A DNA stretch of 64,000 bases from Makana sp044442725 (lineage in GTDB: Bacteria > Pseudomonadota > Gammaproteobacteria > Enterobacterales > Enterobacteriaceae): NCBI GenBank assembly GCA_044442725.1, contig JBISJR010000001.1:62001-126000 (forward strand), in the 5' to 3' direction. The notes under the pieces were generated by a model. That model was not told the origin of the DNA and ran no database searches. It saw only the letters and a program-made list of their open reading frames with translations. The position numbers and the translations under genes are program-made. Positions 1 through 8,056 of this stretch are shown in pieces (within the stretch, counting starts at the first letter, position 1; every line of letters starts with the position of its first letter).

Positions 1-2
1 AA

Positions 3-1763
3 TATTTATTAAGAATAGTAAAAAATATCAATATAAAATCTAAAACACCAAAATGGATTAATGAAAGATTAGAAAATTGTAATATAAAATTAGAAAATTG
101 TATAAAAAATATTATTAATTATGTAACAATTGAATTTGGACAACCTTTTAATGTATTTAATTTAGATAAAGTAAAAAGTAAAATAATAATTAGAAATGCA
201 CATGATAATGAAAAAATAAATTTAATAAATGGTATAAAATTAAATTTATCTAAAAAAGTTTTAGTAATTTCTGATATAAATAAAATAATATCCATAGCTG
301 GAATTATAAATAATATTGATTATGAAATTAACTTAAATACTAAAAATATAATATTAGAGTGTGCTTTATTCAATAAATTATATATTTTAAATAATATTAA
401 ATATTGTAAAATTAATAAAAAATTTCATAATATATATGAAAGAGAAATAGATTCAAATATACAAGAATATGCTTTAAATAGATTAACTTATTTATTAATA
501 ATGATATGTGGTGGAAATCCAGGTTATATTTTATATAATAAAAAAAATAATAAAATATTAAAAAATAAGAGTTTATTTATTACAAAAGAGAAAATTAATA
601 GAATAATAGGAAATAATATATCTGATATTGAAATTAGTAATATTTTAAAAAGTCTTGGATTTAAAAAAAAAAAATATAAATTTGGATGGAAAATAATCTC
701 TCCTTCATGGAGAAGTGATATCTTAATAGAAGAAGATATAATAGAAGAAATATGTAGAATATATGGTTATGATTATATTAAAAAAATTCCATATATAAAT
801 AAAAATCCAATTAAATATATCAAAAACAATAATATTAAAATATCTAGAATTAAAATATATTTATTAGATAGAGGTTATCAAGAAGTAATAAATTACAGTT
901 TTATAAATGAAAAAGAACAAAATATTATTTTTCCTAATAAATCATATTTGAAAATATTAAATCCTATATCTAAAGATATGTCTGTTATGAGAATATCTTT
1001 ATTAACAGGTCTTATAAAAACAGCAATTTATAATAAAAATCGTCAACAAAAAAGAATAAAATTATTTGAAAGTGGGTTTTGTTTTATACCTAATAAAAAA
1101 AATAATATTGGATTTAATCAAAAATTTTTTATTTCTGGTATTATTATTGGATCAAATTATAATGAATATTGGGATAAAAAAAATAAATATGCGGATTTTT
1201 ATGATATTAAAGGAGATGTTGAATCTATTTTTGAAATTAATAATCAAATAGAAAATATTGAATTCAAAGAATGTAATAATAAATTATTTCATCCAGGCAA
1301 AAGTTCAGTAGCATATTTTAATAAAAAAAAAATTGCATATTTTGGATTTATTAATCCTAATATTTTAAAAAAATTAAATTTAAATTGTAATACATTGGTT
1401 TTTGAAATTATTTTAAATAAAAATTATAAAAATAAAAAATTCAAAATAAATTCTGTTTCTATTTTTCCATATTATTATAGAGATATATCATGCGTTGTAT
1501 ACAACAATATTAAATATATGGATATTATTTATGAATGTAAAAAACATCTTGAAAAAAATTTAATTAATATTGAATTATTAAATATTTATAAAGGACCAGA
1601 AATTGCAAATGGATTTAAAAGCTTTTCTATTAGATTAACTTTGCAAAATTTAAATCGTACATTAAATAAGAATGAAATTTCTTATATGGTTAAAAAATGT
1701 TTTAAAAAATTAATTTTAAAATTCAAAAAAAATATATTAAATTTAAATTTAAATGATTTTTAA
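3..1763 (+). CDS. pheT: Phenylalanyl-tRNA synthetase beta subunit, 5' end outside window
   Basis: Beta chain of the alpha2-beta2 enzyme that charges tRNA-Phe. The reading frame is open from the window edge to the stop at 1763 (586 codons). The first ATG at 501 is internal, because the upstream codons encode family-typical sequence such as TPKWINERL and EFGQPFNVF. Later landmarks are MICGGNPG, APSWR-like SPSWRSDI, EEICRIYGYD, NRQQKRIKLFESG and HPGKSS, and the protein ends with the ferredoxin-fold domain that binds the tRNA anticodon stem. Roughly 210 N-terminal residues lie outside the window (E. coli PheT has 795). The editing pocket of the B3/B4 domain is not conserved: the stretch corresponding to E. 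coli HTDAS reads NKKFH (codons about 414-428), so T354 and A356 are replaced by Lys and Phe. The catalytic core fold looks intact. No ihfA follows, unlike in E. coli. Confidence 0.96.
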   Translation, partial: YLLRIVKNINIKSKTPKWINERLENCNIKLENCIKNIINYVTIEFGQPFNVFNLDKVKSKIIIRNAHDNEKINLINGIKLNLSKKVLVISDINKIISIAGIINNIDYEINLNTKNIILECALFNKLYILNNIKYCKINKKFHNIYEREIDSNIQEYALNRLTYLLIMICGGNPGYILYNKKNNKILKNKSLFITKEKINRIIGNNISDIEISNILKSLGFKKKKYKFGWKIISPSWRSDILIEEDIIEEICRIYGYDYIKKIPYINKNPIKYIKNNNIKISRIKIYLLDRGYQEVINYSFINEKEQNIIFPNKSYLKILNPISKDMSVMRISLLTGLIKTAIYNKNRQQKRIKLFESGFCFIPNKKNNIGFNQKFFISGIIIGSNYNEYWDKKNKYADFYDIKGDVESIFEINNQIENIEFKECNNKLFHPGKSSVAYFNKKKIAYFGFINPNILKKLNLNCNTLVFEIILNKNYKNKKFKINSVSIFPYYYRDISCVVYNNIKYMDIIYECKKHLEKNLINIELLNIYKGPEIANGFKSFSIRLTLQNLNRTLNKNEISYMVKKCFKKLILKFKKNILNLNLNDF

Positions 1764-1828
1764 TAATTAAATTTTTTATTATTTTTAAATATTTTTATAT
1801 TTTAAAATTAAATAATTTTTATTATTTT

Positions 1829-1918
1829 AGGTGAGGGAGGGATTCGAACCCTCGATACATTTTTAAAATATATACACACTTTCCAGGCGTGCTCTTTAAT
1901 CCACTCTGACACCCCACC
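1829..1918 (-). tRNA. tRNA-Ser (anticodon GGA)
   Basis: The reverse strand folds into a class II tRNA with a 7-bp acceptor stem starting GGTGGGG, an anticodon loop CTGGAAA giving GGA, a long variable arm and a TTCGAAT T loop. It is very similar to E. coli serW/serX. The discriminator position is T rather than the usual G. The 3' CCA is not encoded. It sits alone between pheT and rplY and is convergent to pheT. Confidence 0.95.
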
Positions 1919-1994
1919 TTTATTAATTTTAATTTTTTTTAAAAATATTAATAATTAATTAAATATGTTTTATATCTAATTAATTATTAATATT

Positions 1995-2279
1995 TTAAAT
2001 TCTAATAAAATCTATATGAATGATTTTTGGTTTAAAAGGATGTTTTTGAATTTCTTTTATTTTTACTTTAATTTTTTTTTCTTTAATTTTAATTAATAAA
2101 ATATTTTTATTTAAATATTTTTTAATTATATTTTTGGATATATATTTTTTATTTATTTTTATAATATAATTATTTTTATTTAATCCATAAATTATAGATG
2201 GTATTTTATTTTTTAATCTTAATCTTCTACTTGAACTTTTTCCTTTGCTTTTACGAAATTCAGCATTAATTATCAACAT
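1995..2279 (-). CDS. rplY: 50S ribosomal protein L25
   Basis: L25 binds 5S rRNA in the large ribosomal subunit. The product is 94 residues, exactly the length of the short E. coli form without the C-terminal TL5/CTC extension. It has the conserved start (NAEFRKSKGKSSSRRLR), the IPSIIYG segment and the ending PFKPKIIHIDF. It is basic throughout and strongly enriched in Lys and Ile. It reads in the same direction as gmhA and dnaQ upstream of it and the tRNA-Ser below, but wide A+T spacers separate them and I see no shared promoter. Confidence 0.95.
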   Translation of the reverse strand: MLIINAEFRKSKGKSSSRRLRLKNKIPSIIYGLNKNNYIIKINKKYISKNIIKKYLNKNILLIKIKEKKIKVKIKEIQKHPFKPKIIHIDFIRI

Positions 2280-2356
2280 AATTTTCTCTAAATTTATTTA
2301 ATTTTATTAAAATTTTATTTAATTTAAAATTAAAAATTTAAATATAAATTTTATTT

Positions 2357-2941
2357 TTAATATTTTTTTTTAATCATTTGTTCAACTATAAATATAATTA
2401 CATGTATTATTTTAATGTGCATTTCTTGTATACGATCAGCATAACCAATATGTGAAATACATATTTCTAAATTAACATCTTTTTTAATTTTATATCCATT
2501 ATTACCAGTAAAAATTATAATATTAATATTTTTTTTTTTTGCAGAATTAACAGCATTAATAATATTTTTAGATTTACCAGATGTAGTTAATGCTATTAAT
2601 AAATCACCATTTTTACCTACAGATTCTATATATCTTGAAAAAATTTTTGAATAACTTAAATCATTACTTACACAAGATATATAACTTGGATCAGAAATAG
2701 AAATAGAAGGATAACCATTTCTATATTTACGATAAAAACCCATTAGTTCTTCGGATAAATGCATAGAATCGCAATTTGAACCACCATTTCCACAAGAAAT
2801 AATTTTACATCCTGATTTAAATGTATTTACAATTATTTTAGAGGCTTTTTCTATTAATTTAATATTATTATTATTTTTAATAAATTTATCAAGTATTAAT
2901 AATGATTCATTAAGTTCATTAACTATTAATTTTTTATACAT
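2357..2941 (-). CDS. gmhA: Phosphoheptose (sedoheptulose 7-phosphate) isomerase
   Basis: A SIS-family cytosolic enzyme that converts sedoheptulose 7-phosphate to D-glycero-D-manno-heptose 7-phosphate, the first step toward the heptose of the lipopolysaccharide inner core. The 194-residue product matches E. coli GmhA (192) end to end: NELNESL near the start, the sugar-phosphate loop SCGNGGSNCDSMH with its metal/substrate residues, EELMGFYR, the SIS motif LTTSGKSKN, and the C-terminal GYADRIQEMHIKIIH with catalytic Glu and His. Its retention suggests that some LPS core is still made, provided hldE and the transferases exist elsewhere. It lies 46 bp downstream of dnaQ on the same strand. Confidence 0.95.
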   Translation of the reverse strand: MYKKLIVNELNESLLILDKFIKNNNNIKLIEKASKIIVNTFKSGCKIISCGNGGSNCDSMHLSEELMGFYRKYRNGYPSISISDPSYISCVSNDLSYSKIFSRYIESVGKNGDLLIALTTSGKSKNIINAVNSAKKKNINIIIFTGNNGYKIKKDVNLEICISHIGYADRIQEMHIKIIHVIIFIVEQMIKKKY

Positions 2942-2987
2942 AAAAAAACCATATAAATTTTATTAAATTTATTTTAAAATAAATATA

Positions 2988-3725
2988 TTATTTATTTTTC
3001 CATAAACATTTTTTATTTTTTTTATAAATATTATTTAATATCAAATTATGATCATTAATTTCATTTTTATTAGCATAAATTATTTTAAATTTTTTTTTAT
3101 CTAAATAATTAAAATTATTTTTATTTTCTTGTTTTTTTTTATTTTTTAATTTATACATATTAAAATTTATTGATTTTTGCCCTCCAGTCATAAGTAAAAA
3201 AATATCTGCAAGTATTTCAGAATCTAATAATGCTCCATGTTTTTTACGTTTACTTTTATCAATAAAATATCTATTACAAAGAGCATCCAAACTATTTTTT
3301 TTACCTGGAAATAGTTTTCTAGCAATTGAAAGAGTATCTATTACATTACAATAATTACTTATTTTATTAATACCTATATTAAGAATTGAAAATTCATAAT
3401 TTATAAAACCTATATCAAATGGTGCATTATGAATTATAATATCACAACCTTTAATAAAATTAAAAAATTTACATGCTATTTCTGAAAATTTAGGTTTGTT
3501 TTTTAAAAATTCATCACTAATTCCATGTATATTAAATGCTTCAATTTCTACATTTCTATTTGGTTGTATATAAGAATGAAAATATTTTCCAGTAATTTTT
3601 CTATTTATTATTTCTATAGCTCCTATTTCTATTATTCTATGATGTTTATAATGTATTCCTTTTTTATTTAAACCAGTAGTTTCAGTATCTATAACAATTT
3701 GTCTTATGATTTTTTTTTTATTCAT
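2988..3725 (-). CDS. dnaQ: DNA polymerase III epsilon subunit (3'-5' proofreading exonuclease)
   Basis: The proofreading exonuclease of the replicative polymerase core. All DEDDh catalytic residues are visible: ExoI DTETTG (D13, E15), ExoII in HNAPFDIGF, and ExoIII with the His and Asp of HGALLDSEILAD. The 245-residue length equals the E. coli protein (243). The C-terminal segment that binds the polymerase alpha subunit is also kept, ending NKKCLWKNK like E. coli GGSCLWRA. Proofreading is therefore predicted to be functional, which distinguishes this genome from highly reduced symbionts reported to lack dnaQ. The adjacent rnhA of E. coli is not present here; the upstream spacer holds no gene. 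Confidence 0.96.
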   Translation of the reverse strand: MNKKKIIRQIVIDTETTGLNKKGIHYKHHRIIEIGAIEIINRKITGKYFHSYIQPNRNVEIEAFNIHGISDEFLKNKPKFSEIACKFFNFIKGCDIIIHNAPFDIGFINYEFSILNIGINKISNYCNVIDTLSIARKLFPGKKNSLDALCNRYFIDKSKRKKHGALLDSEILADIFLLMTGGQKSINFNMYKLKNKKKQENKNNFNYLDKKKFKIIYANKNEINDHNLILNNIYKKNKKCLWKNK

Positions 3726-4080
3726 TTTTTTTAAAACATTTTATTTTATTTAAATTTTATTATTTTAAAAATTAATTTAATAAAATTAATTTTAAAAATA
3801 ATAAAAAAATTAAGTTAAATTTAAAATATATAAAATTTAAAAATATTTAATATTAAAAAAAAATTATTAAATATTAATTTTTAATTTAAAATACATAATA
3901 TAAATTATATATATAATATATATTTTAAATATATTTTTTAAAAAAATAATTTTATAAAATAAATATAATTTATATTTAAATGTTTAAATAAAATATACAA
4001 AAAAAAAAATAAATGATATAATTTAATTATTTTAAAAAATATTTTAAATTTAATTATTTAAAATATTTTATATCAAATAA
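3726..4080. other. Gene-free A+T spacer upstream of dnaQ
   Basis: 355 bp made almost wholly of A and T runs. I see no open frame with recognisable protein similarity, no RNA gene and no clear hairpin. It separates the divergent dnaQ gene and the tRNA-Cys/tRNA-Leu pair and presumably holds their promoters. The rnhA gene that faces dnaQ in E. coli is absent, so this may be its fully eroded remnant (inference). Confidence 0.6.
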
Positions 4081-4152
4081 GGCGCTTTGGCAGAGTGGTT
4101 ATGCGACGGATTGCAAATCCGTTTAACCTCGGTTCAATTCCGAGATGCGCCT
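4081..4152 (+). tRNA. tRNA-Cys (anticodon GCA)
   Basis: Cloverleaf with acceptor GGCGCTT/ATGCGCC, anticodon loop TTGCAAA giving GCA and the invariant T73 of tRNA-Cys. Acceptor pair 6 is a T-T mismatch. It is followed after 17 bp by tRNA-Leu, preserving the cysT-leuZ part of the E. coli glyW-cysT-leuZ operon with the Gly gene lost. Confidence 0.95.
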
Positions 4153-4169
4153 ATATTATAAAAATATAA

Positions 4170-4258
4170 ACCCAGGTGGTGAAACAGGAAGACACAAGGG
4201 ACTTAAAATCCCTCAACTATAAAAAACAGTTATGCGGGTTCAAATCCCGCCCTGGGTA
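4170..4258 (+). tRNA. tRNA-Leu (anticodon TAA)
   Basis: Class II tRNA with acceptor ACCCAGG/CCTGGGT, anticodon loop CTTAAAA giving TAA, an extended variable arm and A73. Closely similar to E. coli leuZ. Probably cotranscribed with tRNA-Cys. It should decode the dominant Leu codon TTA in this A+T-rich genome. Confidence 0.95.
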
Positions 4259-4429
4259 TTTTAAATATATATATAAATATATTTATTATTATTAAAAATT
4301 TAAATAAATAAATTAAATTGAATAATAATTAAATATTTATTTAAATTTTTTTAAAAATATTTATATATTAATTATTTAAATATTAATTTTTTAAAATTTT
4401 AATATTTGAATTCAAATAAATTTAATAAA

Positions 4430-5527
4430 ATGTATAAAGTTCTTGCTAGAAAATGGCGCCCAAAACAATTTAAAGATTTAATAGGTCAAAAACATATTAT
4501 TTCAGCAATGTATAATAGTATAAAATTATGTAAATTTCATCATACTTATTTATTTTCTGGAACTAGGGGTGTTGGAAAAACAACAATTGCTAGACTTTTA
4601 GCCAAGAGTTTGAATTGTGAAAATGGAATAGTTTATAATACATGTGGTACTTGTAGTTCTTGTAAAGAAATTTTAAAAGGATGTTGTATAGATGTAATTG
4701 AAGTTGATGCTGCATCAAAAACAAAAATTGAAGATATAAAAGAAATTATAGATAATGTACAATATTTACCTTCAAAAAGACGTTTTAAAATATATATTAT
4801 AGATGAAGTACATATGTTGTCTAGATATAGTTTTAATGCAATGTTAAAAACTTTAGAAGAACCACCAAAATATGTTAAATTTTTATTAGTTACAACAGAT
4901 CCTAATAAAATTCCAATTACTATAATTTCAAGATGTTTACATTTAAATTTAAAATCTATTGATATAAATAATATTTATATACATTTAATTAATATTTTAA
5001 AAAAAGAAAAAATTTCTTCAGAATCTTTAGCTTTAAAAATTATATCTAAATTTGCAAATGGTAGTATAAGAGACGCATTAAGTTTAGTTGAAAAAGCAAT
5101 AGTAATAGAAAATAACAAAATTAGTTTAAAATCAGTTAAAAAAATGTTAGGTATTTTAGATTTAGATCATATAATTTCAATTATTGAATATTTATCAAAA
5201 AATAATATAATTTCTTTAATGTCAAAAATAAAAGAGTTAAATAAAATTAATATTGATTGGGATAATCTTATTGTAGAAATACTTTATTTAATAAATAAAA
5301 TTATAGTATATAAATTAATTAAAAAACAAGAAAAAAAAAAAAATATAATTAATTTAAGACTTAAAAAACTTTCTATTGAAATATCAAATTATAATTTACA
5401 ATTATATTATAAATTTTTTTTGAATGGTCGTAAAGAAATAAATTATGCACCAAGTTATAGAATTGGATTTGAAATGATTGTATTAAAAATAATATTATTA
5501 AATTCAAAATTTTTAAAAAATATATAA
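4430..5527 (+). CDS. dnaX: DNA polymerase III clamp-loader subunit, gamma-type short DnaX
   Basis: ATPase subunit of the clamp loader that opens the DnaN ring. The chosen ATG at 4430 gives MYKVLARKWRPKQF, matching the E. coli N-terminus (MSYQVLARKWRP); a TTG at 4406 would add eight unrelated residues. Visible motifs are Walker A GTRGVGKTT, the four-cysteine zinc module (CGTCSSC plus an upstream Cys), DEVHMLS, the sensor-1 region FLLVTTDP and the arginine finger SRC, then the domain III helix region ending at GRKEINYAPSYRIGFEM. The protein stops about 365 residues in, right after domain III. Domains IV and V of tau (DnaB and polymerase binding) and the E. coli frameshift site are therefore absent, and only a gamma-like form can be made. 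The downstream ybaB, recR and htpG of E. coli are gone; adk follows directly. Confidence 0.95.
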   Translation: MYKVLARKWRPKQFKDLIGQKHIISAMYNSIKLCKFHHTYLFSGTRGVGKTTIARLLAKSLNCENGIVYNTCGTCSSCKEILKGCCIDVIEVDAASKTKIEDIKEIIDNVQYLPSKRRFKIYIIDEVHMLSRYSFNAMLKTLEEPPKYVKFLLVTTDPNKIPITIISRCLHLNLKSIDINNIYIHLINILKKEKISSESLALKIISKFANGSIRDALSLVEKAIVIENNKISLKSVKKMLGILDLDHIISIIEYLSKNNIISLMSKIKELNKINIDWDNLIVEILYLINKIIVYKLIKKQEKKKNIINLRLKKLSIEISNYNLQLYYKFFLNGRKEINYAPSYRIGFEMIVLKIILLNSKFLKNI

Positions 5528-5599
5528 AATATATAAATATTTAATTAAATTTTATTTATTTTAAATTTAAATTTTAATAAAAATAAAAAATTAAAAAAA

Positions 5600-6247
5600 A
5601 TGAATATAATTATTATTGGACCTCCTGGGTCTGGCAAAGGAACTCAATCAAAATTTATTTCTAAAAAATATGGAATTAAACATATTTGTACAAGTAATTT
5701 AATAAGAAATTATATTAAAAAATCATCTAAATGTAATATTAATTACAAAAAAATTATATCTTCAGGTAAATTATTAAATGATAAAATTGTTATATCATTT
5801 GTAAAATCAAGAATAACTAAAAAAGATTGTAATAATGGATTTATATTGGATGGATTTCCTAGAACTTATAATCAAGCAATATATATTAAAAAATTAGGAA
5901 TTAAATTTGATTATATAATATTTCTTTCAATACCAGATAAAATTATAATTGATCGTATTATTTATAGAAAAATACATATACCTTCAGGAAGAATATATAA
6001 TTCAAAATTTAATCCACCTAAATGTGAAGGAAAAGATGACATAACAGGTGAATTATTAATTACAAGAGAAGATGATCAAGAACATATATTAAAAAAACGT
6101 CTTATTGAATATCATAAAAATAATAATAATTTATTAAATTTTTATTATAATGAATTTTTAATTGGTAAAAACAAATTTGTTGTTATAGATGCTACTAAAA
6201 AAATAGAAGAAATTATAAAAGATATAATAAATATTATAGTTGTATAA
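5600..6247 (+). CDS. adk: Adenylate kinase
   Basis: Interconverts ATP + AMP and 2 ADP in the cytosol. The 215-residue product is one residue longer than E. coli Adk. It carries the P-loop GPPGSGKGTQ at residue 7 onward, the AMP-binding TSNLIR segment (TGDMLR in E. coli), LDGFPRT with the catalytic Arg, the LID domain with GRIY and the DDITGELLITREDD motif, and RLIEYH near the end. It lies 72 bp after dnaX on the same strand, keeping the order of these two genes in E. coli with intervening genes deleted. It is convergent with proS; the 21-bp gap and flanks contain an A+T inverted repeat (about 6255-6276) that could act as a shared terminator. Confidence 0.97.
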   Translation: MNIIIIGPPGSGKGTQSKFISKKYGIKHICTSNLIRNYIKKSSKCNINYKKIISSGKLLNDKIVISFVKSRITKKDCNNGFILDGFPRTYNQAIYIKKLGIKFDYIIFLSIPDKIIIDRIIYRKIHIPSGRIYNSKFNPPKCEGKDDITGELLITREDDQEHILKKRLIEYHKNNNNLLNFYYNEFLIGKNKFVVIDATKKIEEIIKDIINIIVV

Positions 6248-6268
6248 TAAATATAATTATAAATTAAA

Positions 6269-7990
6269 TTATAATTTTAAAAATTTTTTATATAAATAAT
6301 AAACAATTTTATTTGTATTAATTAATTTAATTTCATTATTAATTAAATTTTTATATTCTATTTGTTCATTTTTTAAATTCCTTTCACTTACTATAATATG
6401 ATTAGGTATACCAATAAGATCTATATTTGAAAACATAATTCCAGGACTTTCTTTTTTATCATATAAAAATGTATCAATACCTAAATTTTTTATTTTATTA
6501 TATAAATAATTTGATATTTTATTAACAATAAATGATTTATGAATATTAATAGGTAAAATTGCAACATTAAAAGGAGCCAAACATTCTGGCCAAATAATTT
6601 TATTATTTATATTATTTTGTTCAATTATTGATGATATTAATCTAGTTATTCCTATTCCATAACATCCCATTAAAATATTATGATTTTTACCATTTTTACC
6701 TTTTATATTTAATTTCATATTTTTTGAATATTTATTTCCTAATTTAAATATATGTCCTATTTCAATACATTTTTTAATTTTTAATTTACCTTTTCCATCA
6801 GGACTTATATCTCCATTTACAACATTTCTTAAATCTTCTATTTGTTTTACATTTACATCTCTTTTCCAATTTATATTAAAAAAATGTTTATTATTAATAT
6901 TAGAACCTGATATAAAATTATTCATTATATATGCGCTATAATCTACAATGAAAGGTATTTTCATATTAACAGGTCCTAAATAGAAAATATTAGTTTTAAA
7001 TATATTATAAATTTCTTTATTACTTGCTAATGTTAATGGACAATAAATTTGAGGTAATTTTTCAATTTTAATTATATTAATATCATGATCAATACATAAT
7101 ATTAAAGCTATAAAATTACTTTTACAAATTTTTTTATTTGCTTTTACTATATAAGTTTTAGTTATTTTTCTATGTTTAATAGAAAAACATTTTATTAATT
7201 CATTGACATTATTAATATTTGATGTATCTAATAATCTAATATCTTTATATTTATCAATTTTATAATTTAAAAATTTATATTTTGCTATTTCTATATTTGC
7301 AGCATATTTAGATTTATTTGAAATAGCTATTTTATCTTTTCCAAATTTTGAAAATACTTGAAATTCATGTGATATCTTTCCTCCAATTGATCCATTATAT
7401 GCTTTAACAAAAACGAAATTTAATCCAATTTTATTAAAAATTTTTTTATAAATTTCATATATTTTTTTATATGTTTTTTTTAATGATTTTTTATCATAAT
7501 GAAATGAATATGCATCTTTCATCAAAAATTCTCTAGATCTTATTGTACCACCATAAGGTCTTATTTCATCTCTAAACTTTGTTTGTATTTGATATAAAAT
7601 TATTGGAAGTTGTTTATATGAAAAATTATTATTACTAATAATTTTAGTTATTAATTCCTCATTAGTTGGTCCTAAAATTAATAATTTATTATTTCTATCT
7701 TTAATTATAAATAAATCATTTTTATATTTTGATAAACGACCACTTTGCTTAAAAAAATCAATAGGCTGCATTATAGGTAAAGAAATTTCAATTGAATTAC
7801 TTTTATTCATTTCATTTCTAATAATATTTTTTAGTTTTTTTAAAACTCTTAATCCATTTGGTAGCCATGTATAAATACCAGATGACAATCTTCTTATCAT
7901 TCCTGATCTAATCATTAATTTGTTACTAATGTCTTTTGAATTATTAGAAATTTCTTTTAGAGTAAATAATAAATATTTACTAGCTAACAT
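6269..7990 (-). CDS. proS: Prolyl-tRNA synthetase with editing (INS) domain
   Basis: Class II synthetase that charges tRNA-Pro. At 573 residues it matches E. coli ProS (572). Class II motif 2 (TKFRDEIRPYGGTIRSREFLMKDAYSF region) and motif 3 (GCYGIGITRL) are both clear. The editing insertion between motifs 2 and 3 is retained, including KTYIVKANKK, which corresponds to the K279 region, and the substrate loop GSNINNKHFF with the conserved His. The C-terminal anticodon-binding domain (DKKESPGIMFSNIDLIGIPN) is intact. This contrasts with PheT and LeuS in the same window, whose editing sites are lost. Confidence 0.97.
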   Translation of the reverse strand: MLASKYLLFTLKEISNNSKDISNKLMIRSGMIRRLSSGIYTWLPNGLRVLKKLKNIIRNEMNKSNSIEISLPIMQPIDFFKQSGRLSKYKNDLFIIKDRNNKLLILGPTNEELITKIISNNNFSYKQLPIILYQIQTKFRDEIRPYGGTIRSREFLMKDAYSFHYDKKSLKKTYKKIYEIYKKIFNKIGLNFVFVKAYNGSIGGKISHEFQVFSKFGKDKIAISNKSKYAANIEIAKYKFLNYKIDKYKDIRLLDTSNINNVNELIKCFSIKHRKITKTYIVKANKKICKSNFIALILCIDHDINIIKIEKLPQIYCPLTLASNKEIYNIFKTNIFYLGPVNMKIPFIVDYSAYIMNNFISGSNINNKHFFNINWKRDVNVKQIEDLRNVVNGDISPDGKGKLKIKKCIEIGHIFKLGNKYSKNMKLNIKGKNGKNHNILMGCYGIGITRLISSIIEQNNINNKIIWPECLAPFNVAILPINIHKSFIVNKISNYLYNKIKNLGIDTFLYDKKESPGIMFSNIDLIGIPNHIIVSERNLKNEQIEYKNLINNEIKLINTNKIVYYLYKKFLKL

Positions 7991-8056
7991 TTTTAATTTC
8001 TCTAATTATTTATTTTAATAATAATTTTTATAAAATTTAAAATAATAAGTATTTTA

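Noticed and set aside
501..1763. pheT starting at ATG 501 as a short independent gene
   Set aside because: The same frame is open back to the window edge and encodes conserved PheT sequence, so the ATG is internal.
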